The notes: generated by a model not told the origin, from the sequence alone. Numbered from the stretch's first letter, positions 37,590-48,248 are shown. The stretch is DNA of 64,000 nt from Paenibacillus sonchi (GCF_016772475.1 NZ_CP068595.1:3286001-3350000), one strand, 5' to 3'. Numbers and translations: made by a program.

Positions 37590-38398
37590 ATGATTACTGT
37601 AAAAAAAATATTAGGGCATTCCGCCCTGGCCGCTCTTTTGCTGGTCCTTGCGGCCTGCAATTCAGCGTCTGAAGCGGAGCCGCAGCAGACCCAGGGTTCG
37701 CCTTCGCCAAGCGCGTCAGCGAGCGCAGCGCCAAGCGCGTCAGCAAGCGCAGCGCCAAGCACGTCAGCGAGTGCAGCACCAAGCGCGCCAGTGAGTGCAG
37801 TGCCAAGCGCGCCAGCCAGTGCAGCGCCGGCTTCTTCGGAACCGGCAGAGAGCCAGGTGCCGCAGGCTCCGGGCGTACCGGAGGAAGGGACGCCTCCTAC
37901 AGCTATGGAATCGGCAAGCACAGTGCTGCGAGCCCTGAGCCGAGGCAATATGGAGACCCTCGCATCCTGGGCGCACCCCGACAAAGGTGTCCGTTTTTCA
38001 CCTTACGCCCATGTGGATACGGCAACTGATCTGGTATTCACCAGAGATCAACTGGAGGGGCTGATGAAAGATTCTAAACCGTACGTATGGGGTAAATTCG
38101 CCGGTTCGGGGAGAACATCAAGCTGACCTTTGCCGAATACTTCAAGCGGTTTGTCTATGACGCCAACTTCATGAATAAGGCTGAAACGGCTCTGAATAAG
38201 GGGCTGGGGCAGGGAACAACCCTGAATAATATCAACGAAGTCTATCCCAAGGACAGCTACGACTTCGTAGAATATCACATCGCCGGCGTAGATCCGGCCA
38301 ATGAAGGCATGGACTGGCGCAGCCTGCGCCTGGTCTTCGAGAAGATGGGCGAGGACCGCGCCCTCGTGGGCATCGTCCACGATCAATGGACGCCATAA
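37590..38398 (+). pseudogene. Lipoprotein with Ala/Ser/Pro-rich repeats, frameshifted
   Basis: A lipoprotein of about 269 residues. The signal peptide ends in a V-L-A-A-C lipobox at Cys20 or so. Residues 35-90 are a flexible S-A-S-A-A-P-S repeat spacer, and a globular C-terminal domain starts at about 105 (M-E-S-A-S-T-V-L-R-A-L). The frame breaks at the G4 run 38108-38111. One more G gives F-A-G-S-G-E-N-I-K-L-T-F-A and joins the frame ending I-V-H-D-Q-W-T-P at 38398. AAGGAGG precedes the ATG. The function is unknown; the spacer suggests a domain held away from the membrane through the wall. Confidence 0.75.
37700..37830 (+). repeat. In-frame tandem repeat encoding Ala/Ser/Pro spacer
   Basis: About five imperfect copies of a 24-bp unit (agcgcgtcagcgagcgcagc plus cca) lie inside the lipoprotein gene. 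The in-frame period allows length change without loss of frame. Confidence 0.75.
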
Positions 38399-38408
38399 TA
38401 GAAACGAG

Positions 38409-38450
38409 ACGGACGCACCACTGGTTTATTCCGGTGGCAGCGTCCGTTTT
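38409..38450 (+). terminator. Terminator after the lipoprotein gene
   Basis: ACGGACGC and GCGTCCGT enclose an inner CCAC(t)GG/CCGGTGG stem, followed by TTTT. Confidence 0.75.
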
Positions 38451-38675
38451 CTATATGAGCCACTCATTGAAAAAATACCGGAAATGCCAAGGGGAACGAA
38501 GATTGAACACAGGGACGGACTGAGAATCCGTTATTTTGCCTAAAACGGCCCTGTCTGCGGGTGTTTTAGGCTAATAAGCGCACTGGAGTCCGGAACCATC
38601 CGAATTCGTGCCCATGCTTCAGCGTCCGGCGGTCAGTGTCCCTGCGGCATGTTCCCTTCCGTTTGATCCACGCCA

Positions 38676-38707
38676 AAAGACCGTGCCTTCGGGGGCACGG
38701 TCTCTTT
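38676..38707. terminator. Bidirectional terminator with TTCG loop
   Basis: GACCGTGCC/GGCACGGTC with ttcggg in the loop and T or A runs on either side. It serves the SLH gene read leftward. Confidence 0.75.
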
Positions 38708-38772
38708 AGGCCTATCTAAGCAGGTACATCCGGGCCTGCAACCCGGGCCAGCCCTCCAGCTCCAATCCAAGC

Positions 38773-39765
38773 TTACCTTACACTGGAACCGGAGGATGAA
38801 GGAGCAGCGGTTAGGGACTTGGCAGTTGCGGTATAACCTTCCGGCAGATACGTTACTGCGGTGCCCTTGGTGATGACCATCGGGTACATTTTGCCCGGGT
38901 CCGGCTTGGTTACACTGAAATAGATGACCGCCGTCTTGTCTTTGCCGAATTCGATCCGGTTAATAGCCAGTCCATACCCCGGGTTCGGCAGATCATTGAC
39001 GGTAAGTGTAGCTTTGTTTACGCCTGGGCCGGCTTTTTCCAGAGTTATTGAACCCTCATACAGCTGAGCAGGAGCTGCGGTTCCCTCATCCGGAGGTGTC
39101 ACCTCTGGTGTAATCACCGTTCGGGCAAACTCAGCAGCGTCATAGATCCAGACGGCAGCTTCCGCACGGGTCACCGCATCATTTGGGCGGAAAGTATTAT
39201 TTTTCTCCAATGTCACCAAATGGGTGTTCACCAGAATCTGCAGGCTATTCATCTCAGCATTGGACAGCTTGCTGCCATCCGAGATATCGGCGTACATCAG
39301 CGTTACCGGGAAGTTGCCCTTGCTCTGCAAAGCCTGAGTCAGCAAATGGGCAAACTGGATACGTGTCATCGCAGCGTTCGGATCAACCGACTTATCCAGG
39401 GTCAGACCGTTTTGCTTCGCAATGAGGAAGGCAGATGCATACCAGGCCTTATCCTTTACTTTGTCAAAATATACACTAGACGTAACTGTATTGCCTCCGC
39501 CCGATGCCTTCGGGGACAACTGCAGGCCGTTCACGATAAACTGGATGCCTTGGGCAAAGGTAACCTTCGATTTTGGCGCGAATCTGTCCGTAGTCACTCC
39601 ATTAACGACTCCCTTGTTATGCAGTGCGTTGATTTTCGACTCAGCGGGATCTCCCTTGATGTCGGAAAATGCAAAAGCCGATGCTCCAAAAGATACGCTT
39701 GCCGCCAGAATGCCGCACGCAATAGTTATTTTTTTTGCGCTCATCTGGAAAGAATATTTATTCAT
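38773..39765 (-). CDS. S-layer homology (SLH) domain protein
   Basis: A 330-residue secreted protein. The signal peptide ends near A-S-A-F-A at residue 32. Three SLH-like segments follow (F-S-D-I-K-G-D-P-A-E-S-K-I-N, V-Y-F-D-K-V-K-D-K-A-W-Y, M-Y-A-D-I-S-D-G-S-K... F-R-P-N-D-A-V-T-R-A-E-A-A-V-W-I-Y). SLH domains attach proteins to pyruvylated secondary cell wall polymer. A short beta-rich C-terminal domain of about 110 residues remains unassigned. AGGTGAGG precedes the ATG. It is a single gene. Confidence 0.85.
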   Translation of the reverse strand: MNKYSFQMSAKKITIACGILAASVSFGASAFAFSDIKGDPAESKINALHNKGVVNGVTTDRFAPKSKVTFAQGIQFIVNGLQLSPKASGGGNTVTSSVYFDKVKDKAWYASAFLIAKQNGLTLDKSVDPNAAMTRIQFAHLLTQALQSKGNFPVTLMYADISDGSKLSNAEMNSLQILVNTHLVTLEKNNTFRPNDAVTRAEAAVWIYDAAEFARTVITPEVTPPDEGTAAPAQLYEGSITLEKAGPGVNKATLTVNDLPNPGYGLAINRIEFGKDKTAVIYFSVTKPDPGKMYPMVITKGTAVTYLPEGYTATAKSLTAAPSSSGSSVR

Positions 39766-39848
39766 TGTGCCTCACCTCTTATCCTCTTAGATGTTGGAAA
39801 GCGTAGAAAGGTTGCAGGTCCACTCCAAAAAAATGCAATGCAGAGGAA

Positions 39849-40118
39849 TTATCCGCGCAGCAGTGACTCCACACCGTCCACAAAAATCTCCGTGCCGGTA
39901 AAAAGAAACAACTCATCCGAAGCCAGGAACAGCACCAGATTGGCGGCTTGCTCCGGTTTGCCGGAGCCTGCTCCAGCGGATGATTGCCGTCCGGAAATTC
40001 TAAGGGGATTCGTACTTCCTCTAGCTCTTCGCTTTTATACGTATTTTATCCAATATTAGTGTCAATAGAACCGGGGGCACACGGCATTTATGCGAATGGT
40101 GTATTGCGCCAGCTTAAG
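39849..40118 (-). pseudogene. Decayed SDR oxidoreductase gene, C-terminal remnant
   Basis: Read on the minus strand, three frames in turn give pieces of one short-chain dehydrogenase: L-K-L-A-Q-Y-T-I-R-I-N-A-V-C-P, then G-S-I-D-T-N-I-G (stop) N-T-Y-K-S-E-E-L-E-E-V-R-I-P-L-E-F-P-D-G-N-H-P-L-E, then G-K-P-E-Q-A-A-N-L and T-G-T-E-I-F-V-D-G-V ending at a TAA. The catalytic Y-x-x-x-K region and the N-terminal cofactor domain are gone. At least two frameshifts and one in-frame stop show real decay. Confidence 0.7.
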
Positions 40119-40482
40119 TAGCCGCCGTTTTCTTCATACGATGGACTCAATCTCCTGTGTAGTTTGTGCGAGATTCTCGGGGGAAGATTAAGTATATATA
40201 CTACAACCCAATGCTGGGCAAAACGTATATCGGTGGCCTTCCGATCCCTGATGCTCCCCCGGTGACTATTTGCGATTCTTTCCTTCAATCGTTTGTCTGC
40301 CACGATCTATTCTTCCTTCAGTAACTAAATACCCTGTGCCCCCCGGATGAACCAGCCTTTTGATGTGGTGAGAGTACGCGGTAAGAGTATGCGGTGAGGA
40401 TTGAACAGCGGCGCCTTTTCGCTGTACACTTAGGAATGGTAGCGCTTTGATTATAAAATCAGTTCATGACAGGAGAACATAG
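40119..40482. other. Gene-free stretch before the GTPase gene
   Basis: No supported ORF. It may contain further unrecognisable SDR sequence on its left side. I saw no clear leader peptide or attenuator of the kind found before tetM. Confidence 0.4.
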
Positions 40483-42462
40483 ATGGTTCAGCAGCAGGGG
40501 ATGGGACGGATTAATGTGGGGATTTTTGCCCATGTTGATGCAGGGAAGACAACAACTACAGAGCATATTCTCTATGAAAGCGGCCGTATTAAGGCGGTGG
40601 GCAGTGTAGACAGCGGAACGGCGTTGACCGATTCCATGGAGGTGGAGCGCCAGCGGGGGATTTCCGTGCGTGCGGCCTTGGCATCGTTCGAGTGGCGGGG
40701 CGTGCAGGTGAATCTGGTCGATACACCGGGCCATGTCGATTTCCTGTCCGAGGTGGAGCGGAGCTTGCGGGTGATGGACTGTGCGGTGCTTATTTTGTCG
40801 GCGGTCGAAGGTGTACAGGCCCAGAGCGAAATGATCTGGAACGCGCTGCGCAAGCTGGGGATTCCGACACTGATTTTTCTGAACAAAATGGACCGGACCG
40901 GCGCAGACCCCGAAGCTGTGCTGGCTCAGGCAAGAACGTATCTGTCCGGGGATATCCTGCCGGTCCAGCAGGCGCTGGGGCAAGAGCAGAGCTACACCGG
41001 TGCCGTGGATCTATGGGCAAAAGCTGCGGACCCTGCGGCGCGGATAGAGCTATTGGAAGCCCTGGCGGAACGGGACGAGGCGCTTTTGGAGACATATATG
41101 TCGGGGACTCCGCTTGATCTGACAGCCTGGAAGGAACAATTGAAGGCGGGAGCAGCCGCTGGAAAATGGTTCCCGCTCGTATACGGCGTGGCAGCCAAAG
41201 GTCTTGGCATTACGCAGCTGCTGGACGCGATGACCGATTATTTTCCCCGTGCCGGCGGGAACCCGCAATTGCCGGTGTCCGGCATCGTGTACAGCATTCA
41301 GCGTGACAAAAGCATGGGCCGCATGGCCTTCGTCCGCCTCTATCAGGGAACGGTCCGCAACCGGGATACGGTGATGAATTATACGCAGGATGTTCAAGGC
41401 AAGGTCACGCAAATCCGCAAGGTGGAAGGCGGACGCACGGAGGATGTCGGCGCGTTGGAAGCCGGAGATATCGCCGTAGTCTACGGATTGTCCGGGGTAA
41501 AAATCGGTGATGTGCTGGGCGTGCCGGACGCGGTTCCGCAGGAGGCGAAGCTGGCTGTGCCGCTGCTCACCGTACGGGTGCATTGGGATGCGGCTGTCGA
41601 TGAGCATAAGGTCATCGGAGCCTTTCAGGAGCTGGCCGATGAAGATCCGCTGCTTGATACCCAGTGGCTTCAGGATGAGCGGGAGCTGCACATCAAGGTC
41701 ATGGGTCCGATTCAGCTGGAGATTCTGGACAGTGTGCTGGAGAGCCGGTACGGACTGAAGGTTACCTTCGGCCAGCCGTCGGTGATCTATCGGGAGACGC
41801 CAAGCCGCGCGGGCGAAGGTTATGTCGCCTACCTGATGCCCAAGCCGTGCTGGGCGATTCTGCGGTTCCGGATTGAGCCGGGACCGCCGGGCAGCGGACT
41901 TCGCTATGAATCACTGGTCCGCAGCTCCGATCTGCTGCCGCAATACCAGAACGAGACCGCCCGCCGCGTGCCGGAGGCGTTAATGCAGGGTCTGTACGGC
42001 TGGGAGGTAACCGACCTTAAGATCACGCTAACCGAGGGGCAGCATCATGTGTGGCATACGCATCCGCTGGATTTTGCGGTGGCTACACCGATGGCCATCA
42101 TGGACGGGCTGAACCGGGTCGGCACGAAGCTGCTGGAACCGGTTCTCCAGGTCCGCATTGTTGTACCCGAAGAGAACGGCGGCCGCGTCATGAACGATCT
42201 CGTGCAGATGCGCGGCACCTTCGAGCCGCCCGTCCTGCAAGGCGAACGGATGATCATCGAGGGCCGGCTGCCGCTGGCAACGTCACTCGATTACCCCGTG
42301 AGGTTAAGCTCCTACACGAAGGGGCGCAGCACGTTTACTTCCTTTTTTGCCGGCTACGAGGAATGCCCTCCGGATATCCGGGCCGAGCGCACCCGCCGGG
42401 GCGTGAACCCGCTCGATCAGGCGAGGTACATTCTGAGCGTGCGGAAGGCGCTGCAGGGGTAG
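40483..42462 (+). CDS. Ribosomal-protection-type GTPase (Tet(M)/Tet(W)-like, EF-G family)
   Basis: A 659-residue translational GTPase. The G motifs A-H-V-D-A-G-K-T-T, R-G-I-S-V (switch I), D-T-P-G-H and N-K-M-D are intact. EF-G-like domains II-V follow, including Q-G-L-Y-G-W-E-V-T-D-L-K-I, which is shared with Tet(M). These proteins remove tetracycline from the ribosome; Tet(M) is about 639 residues and alignable end to end by eye. The sequence is clearly divergent from the mobile tet genes, its composition matches the neighbours, and no mobile element adjoins it, so it looks like a resident chromosomal member whose resistance role is unproven. AGGAGA precedes the ATG by seven bases. Confidence 0.8.
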   Translation: MVQQQGMGRINVGIFAHVDAGKTTTTEHILYESGRIKAVGSVDSGTALTDSMEVERQRGISVRAALASFEWRGVQVNLVDTPGHVDFLSEVERSLRVMDCAVLILSAVEGVQAQSEMIWNALRKLGIPTLIFLNKMDRTGADPEAVLAQARTYLSGDILPVQQALGQEQSYTGAVDLWAKAADPAARIELLEALAERDEALLETYMSGTPLDLTAWKEQLKAGAAAGKWFPLVYGVAAKGLGITQLLDAMTDYFPRAGGNPQLPVSGIVYSIQRDKSMGRMAFVRLYQGTVRNRDTVMNYTQDVQGKVTQIRKVEGGRTEDVGALEAGDIAVVYGLSGVKIGDVLGVPDAVPQEAKLAVPLLTVRVHWDAAVDEHKVIGAFQELADEDPLLDTQWLQDERELHIKVMGPIQLEILDSVLESRYGLKVTFGQPSVIYRETPSRAGEGYVAYLMPKPCWAILRFRIEPGPPGSGLRYESLVRSSDLLPQYQNETARRVPEALMQGLYGWEVTDLKITLTEGQHHVWHTHPLDFAVATPMAIMDGLNRVGTKLLEPVLQVRIVVPEENGGRVMNDLVQMRGTFEPPVLQGERMIIEGRLPLATSLDYPVRLSSYTKGRSTFTSFFAGYEECPPDIRAERTRRGVNPLDQARYILSVRKALQG

Positions 42463-42469
42463 TTTCGGG

Positions 42470-42491
42470 CGCCAGACCATTGGGTCTGGCG
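42470..42491 (+). terminator. Hairpin after the GTPase gene
   Basis: A perfect nine-base stem CGCCAGACC/GGTCTGGCG with a four-base loop. There is no real T tract, so it may be a weak terminator. Confidence 0.5.
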
Positions 42492-42643
42492 TTATGAGAT
42501 AGGGCTCTCCGGGAGATTTTCATTTTTTGGCACACTGCTTATCCTGATGAGAAGCTCCCTCAGAATGTATGGCATTGTTCCCTATTCATGCTTACATTTT
42601 TCTACAAATATGAAACTTTCATAGTATCAAATTCTTAATATCC

Positions 42644-42671
42644 TAAATTCTCCATTCTCACTGGTCGATAT
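42644..42671 (+). promoter_or_regulatory. SigD-like promoter of the surface-protein operon
   Basis: TAAA (42644-42647), 16 bases, then GTCGATAT (42664-42671). The consensus is TAAA-N15-GCCGATAT: one base and one spacing unit differ. It is 35 bp before the ATG of the giant repeat gene. The same class of promoter, closer to consensus, precedes the chemoreceptor gene at 13738. Confidence 0.6.
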
Positions 42672-42705
42672 ACTACTAGAGAACTATTTAGTGGGGAGGG
42701 AAGAA

Positions 42706-45700
42706 ATGAGTAAGCATCATAAAAAAGGAAAGAGTATCAAAAAGAAAACCACTGCAGTTATATACTTGGCTGTAGTGCTGACGCCTCAAGCCGCGCAATA
42801 TGCACAAATTGCTCAGGCCAAACCTTACATAGCACCCGTAAAGCAAATTACACTGCCTTCCGATCAGAAAGTAAACTTGAATCTCGATAATAGCTATAAT
42901 TACAAAGCTAAGGAATTTAACGGAAATGTTATCAAAGTGACTACGGACTCTGGTAATACTTTAAGCATTGAGCCATTAAAAGAAGGTAGCACATTCCTGA
43001 CAGTGGAACTCTCCGACAGCGTAAATACCATCGTCCAATCTTTCGTTATCAATATTGTTGATACCGGTACGGATGGTATTTTGGATGTTGGAGATATCGT
43101 TAATCATTTGCGGATGTTCCCTTCATCAGCCGTTGTCAGTGACGTTACCAAAATGCTCGAAGGCATAGAATCGCGTGTCTTCGCAACCTCACATACATAC
43201 GTTTCCAATCTCTCACCTGTGGCGCTCAGCCAACCTATGATTATTTTTGATGCAAAGGAAGAGGCTTTTGTTCAGTCGTTTTCTGAGCTGAATTCCATGT
43301 TTACAGATCTCAACGGCGATTATCTTTCGTATTCGATTGTGCAGGGACCTGACCCGCTGAGTGGTCTGAGCCTCAGCTTGAACGGCGGTTACCTGTCCAT
43401 TGGCGGGACGCCAACAGCACCGACGGCCTTCACCGTGCGTGCAACAGACCCTTCGGGCTTGTACGCGGACATGGAGAGTACGCTCAATTTCGTACCGGAG
43501 CCAGTATCGCATGCGGTCATTCAGACGACGGGTTCGCTGACGCTGATCGACCTGAACGAGTACTTCATTGACCGGGATCACGAGGCATTGTCGTTTGGAC
43601 TGAACGGCTATTCGTATACGAGCAATGCCGTGAGTACCTGGCTGGACGGCAATGTGCTGACCATATCCGGCACCATTGTCACTCCGATGTCGCTGCACAT
43701 CTCAGCAACCGACGGCCATGGCTGGTGGGCGTACAACACAGCCGCCGTGCAGGGCGAGAACCTGGCCCCGCTGGCCCTGAGCCAGCCGATGGTGGTTTAC
43801 CATCCGCAGTATGGGGAATTTGTGCAGTCCTTCACACAGTTGGATGAGTTGTTCCGTGATCCGAACGGCGACTGGTTGTCCTACTCCATCGTGCAGAGTC
43901 CAGACCCGCAAAGCGGCCTGAGCCTCAGCTTGAACGGCGGATACCTGTCCATTGGCGGGACCCCGACAGCACCGACCGCCTTCACCGTGCGTGCAACAGA
44001 CCCTTCGGGCTTGTACGCGGACATGGAGAGCACGCTGAATTTCGTACCGGAGCCAGTTTCGCATGCGGTCATTCAGACGACGGGTTCGCTGACGCAAATC
44101 GACCTGAACGAGTACTTCATTGACCGGGATCATGAGGCATTGTCGTTTGGACTGAACGGCTATTCGTATACGAGCAATGCCGTGAGTACCTGGCTGGACG
44201 GCAATGTGCTGACCATATCCGGCACCATTGTCACTCCGATGTCGCTGCACATCTCAGCAACCGACGGCCATGGCTGGTGGGCGTACAATACAGCCGCCGT
44301 GCAGGGCGAGAACCTGGCACCGCTGGCCCTGAGCCAGCCGATGGTGATCTACCATCCGCAGTATGGGAAATTTGTACGGTCCTTCGCACAACTGGATAAG
44401 CTGTTCCGTGATCCGAATGGCGATTACCTTTCGTATACCATCGTGCAGAATCCGGATCCGCAAAGCGGTCTGAGCCTGAGCTTGAACGGCGGATACCTGT
44501 CCATTGGCGGGACTCCGACAGCACCGACCGCCTTCACCGTGCGTGCCACCGATCCGTCCGGCTTGTACGCGGACATGGAAAGTACGCTGAATTTCGTACC
44601 GGAGCCAGTATCGCATGCGGTCATTCAGACGACGGGTTCGCTGACGCAAATCGACCTGAACGAATACTTCATCGACCGGGATCACGAGGCGCTGTCGTTT
44701 GGACTGAACGGCTATTCGTACACGAGCAATGCCGTGAGTACCTGGCTGGACGGCAATGTGCTGACCATATCCGGCACCATTGTCACTCCGATGTCGCTGC
44801 ACATCTCAGCGACCGACGGCCATGGCTGGTGGGCGTACAACACAGCCGCTGTGCAGGGCGAGAACCTGGCACCGCTGGCCCTGAGCCAGCCGATGGTGAT
44901 TTACCATCCGCAGTATGGGGAATTTGTGCGGTCCTTCGCACAACTGGATGAGTTGTTCCGTGATCCGAACGGCGATTACCTTTCGTATTCCATCGTGCAG
45001 AATCCGGATCCGCAAAGCGGTCTGAGCCTGAGCTTGAACGGCGGATACCTGTCCATTGGCGGGACTCCGACAGCACCGACCGCCTTCACCGTGCGTGCAA
45101 CAGACCCTTCGGGCTTGTACGCGGACATGGAGAGCACGCTGAGTTTCGTACCGGAGCCAGTATCGCATGCGGTCATTCAGGCGACTAGTTCGTTGACGCA
45201 AATCGACCTGAACGAGTACTTCATCGACCGGGATCACGAGGCGCTGTCGTTTGGACTGAACGGCTATTCGTACACGAGCAATGCCGTGAGTACCTGGCTG
45301 GACGGCAATGTGCTGACCATATCCGGCACCATTGTCACTCCGATGTCGGTTCACATCTCAGCAACCGATGGCCATGGCTGGTGGGCGTACAACACAGCCG
45401 CTGTGCTGGGCGAGAACCTGGCACCGCTGGCCCTGAGCCAGCCGATGGTGATCTACCATCCGCAGTATGGGAAATTTGTACGGTCCTTCGCACAACTGGA
45501 TAAGCTGTTCCGTGATCCGAATGGCGATTACCTTTCGTATACCATCGTGCAGAATCCGGATCCGCAAAGCGGTCTGAGCCTGAGCTTGAACGGCGGATAC
45601 CTGTCCATTGGCGGGACGCCAACAGCACCGACGGCCTTCACCGTGCGTGCCACCGATCCTTCGGGCTTGTACGCGGACATGGAGAGTACGCTGAATTTCG

Positions 45701-48221
45701 TACCGGAGCCAGTATCGCATGCGGTCATTCAGACGACGGGTTCGCTGACGCAAATCGACCTGAACGAATACTTCATCGACCGGGATCACGAGGCGCTGTC
45801 GTTTGGACTGAACGGCTATTCGTACACGAGCAATGCCGTGAGTACTTGGCTGGACGGCAATGTGCTGACCATATCCGGCACCATTGTCACTCCGATGTCG
45901 CTGCACATCTCAGCGACCGACGGCCATGGCTGGTGGGCGTACAACACAGCCGCTGTGCAGGGCGAGAACCTGGCACCGCTGGCACTGAGCCAGCCGATGG
46001 TGATTTACCATCCGCAGTATGGGGAATTTGTGCGGTCCTTCGCACAACTGGATGAGCTGTTCCGTGATCCGAACGGCGACTGGTTGTCCTACTCCATCGT
46101 GCAGAGTCCAGACCCGCAAAGCGGCCTGAGCCTCAGCTTGAACGGCGGATACCTGTCCATTGGCGGGACCCCGACAGCACCGACCGCCTTCACCGTGCGT
46201 GCAACAGACCCTTCGGGCTTGTACGCGGACATGGAGAGCACGCTGAATTTCGTACCGGAGCCAGTTTCGCATGCGGTCATTCAGACGACGGGTTCGCTGA
46301 CGCAAATCGACCTGAACGAGTACTTCATTGACCGGGATCATGAGGCATTGTCGTTTGGACTGAACGGCTATTCGTATACGAGCAATGCCGTGAGTACCTG
46401 GCTGGACGGCAATGTGCTGACCATATCCGGCACCATTGTCACTCCGATGTCGCTGCACATCTCAGCAACCGACGGCCATGGCTGGTGGGCGTACAATACA
46501 GCCGCCGTGCAGGGCGAGAACCTGGCACCGCTGGCCCTGAGCCAGCCGATGGTGATCTACCATCCGCAGTATGGGAAATTTGTACGGTCCTTCGCACAAC
46601 TGGATAAGCTGTTCCGTGATCCGAATGGCGATTACCTTTCGTATACCATCGTGCAGAATCCGGATCCGCAAAGCGGTCTGAGCCTGAGCTTGAACGGCGG
46701 ATACCTGTCCATTGGCGGGACTCCGACAGCACCGACCGCCTTCACCGTGCGTGCCACCGATCCGTCCGGCTTGTACGCGGACATGGAAAGTACGCTGAAT
46801 TTCGTACCGGAGCCAGTATCGCATGCGGTCATTCAGACGACGGGTTCGCTGACGCAAATCGACCTGAACGAATACTTCATCGACCGGGATCACGAGGCGC
46901 TGTCGTTTGGACTGAACGGCTATTCGTACACGAGCAATGCCGTGAGTACCTGGCTGGACGGCAATGTGCTGACCATATCCGGCACCATTGTCACTCCGAT
47001 GTCGCTGCACATCTCAGCGACAGACGGCCATGGCTGGTGGGCGTTCAATACAGCCGCTGTGGGTACACCTGTCGAGGAGGGAACAACTTGGCCCCGCTGA
47101 CCTTGAGCCAGCCGATGGTAATCTATAATGCCACGGATGATTACTTCATACAGCCATACTTTAACCTGAATGAGCTGTTCCGTGATCCAAACGGCGATTA
47201 CCTTTCGTATTCCATCGTGCAAAATCCAGATCCGCAAAGCGGCCTGAGCCTGAGCTTGAACGGCGGATACCTGTCCATTGGCGGGACGCCGACAGCACCG
47301 ACCGCCTTCACCGTGCGTGCCACCGATCCGTCCGGCTTGTACGCGGACATGGAGAGTACGCTGAATTTCGTACCGGAGCCAGTATCGCATGCGGTCATTC
47401 AGACGACGGGTTCGCTGACGCAGATCGACCTGAACGAGTACTTCATCGACCGGGATCACGAGGCGCTGTCGTTCGGTCTTAATGGTTATTCGTATACAAG
47501 TAATGCCGTGAGTACCTGGCTGGACGGCAATGTGCTGACCATATCCGGCACCATTGTCACTCCGATGTCGCTGCACATCTCAGCAACCGACGGCCATGGC
47601 TGGTGGGCGTACAATACAGCCGCCGTGCAGGGTACACCTGTCGAGGAGGGGAACAACTTGGCCCCGCTGACCTTGAGCCAGCCGATGGTAATCTATAATG
47701 CCACGGATGATTACTTCATACAGCCATACTTTAACCTGGATGAGTTGTTCCGTGATCCAAACGGCGACTGGTTATCGTATTCCATCGTGCAGAATCCAGA
47801 CCCGCAAAGCGGTCTGAGTCTTAGCTTGAATGGCGGATACCTGTCCATTGGCGGGACCCCGACAGCACCGACGGCCTTCACCGTGCGTGCCACCGATCCT
47901 TCGGGCTTGTACGCGGACATGGAGAGCACGCTCAATTTCGTACCGGAGGCAGTATCGCATGCGGTCATTCAGACGACGGGTTCGCTGACGCAAATCGACC
48001 TGAACGAGTACTTCATTGACCGGGATCACGAGGCATTGTCGTTCAGTCTTAATGGCTATTCGGGCACGAGCTATCCTGTAAGTACCTGGCTGGACGGCAA
48101 TGTGCTGTTTATCTCCGGTGTGATCGCGAGTCCGATGTCGATTCAGATCCTTACGACGGACGGCCATGGCTGGTGGGTAAATAACTCTATCCGAATTGAC
48201 AAGGATGGACCAAGCCAATAA
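42706..48221 (+). pseudogene. Giant secreted tandem-repeat protein (Ig/cadherin-like), one frameshift
   Basis: About 1838 residues if the frame is restored. A basic signal peptide (K-K-G-K-S-I-K-K-K... A-Q-A-K-P, cut near residue 38) leads to a unique region of about 130 residues and then nine repeats of about 184 residues. Each repeat has two beta-type modules: one with D-P-N-G-D-x-L-S-Y and A-F-T-V-R-A-T-D-P-S-G-L-Y, one with D-L-N-E-Y-F-I-D-R-D-H-E-A-L and H-I-S-A-T-D-G-H-G-W-W. Both resemble putative-Ig/cadherin-like folds. As written, the frame ends at 47100: the G3 run at 47079-47081 corresponds to G4 in the next repeat copy (47648-47651). No SLH, LPxTG or membrane anchor is present. 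The start at 42706 follows GGGAGG. It is the first gene of a four-gene operon. Confidence 0.8.
43202..48210 (+). repeat. Nine 552-bp in-frame tandem repeats
   Basis: Units start near 43208, 43760, 44312, 44864, 45416, 45968, 46520, 47090 and 47658. Most are 552 bp; units 8 and 9 have a longer linker (T-P-V-E-E-G-N-N). Units 3, 5 and 7 share the variant K-F-V-R-S-F-A-Q-L-D-K-L and D-Y-L-S-Y-T-I; units 2 and 6 share D-W-L-S-Y-S-I-V-Q-S. Units 2-3 and 6-7 are almost identical at DNA level, 2208 bp apart, showing higher-order duplication. Unit 9 is the most divergent. Confidence 0.9.
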
Positions 48222-48248
48222 TCCCAAGACATTAAGAAAGGATAAACT

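Noticed and set aside
40088..40303. A 71-codon minus-strand ORF before the GTPase gene
   Set aside because: It is out of frame with the SDR relic, has no ribosome binding site and shows no domain.
40300..40482. A tetM-type leader peptide and attenuator before the ribosomal-protection GTPase
   Set aside because: No short leader ORF with a ribosome binding site followed by paired hairpins could be identified.
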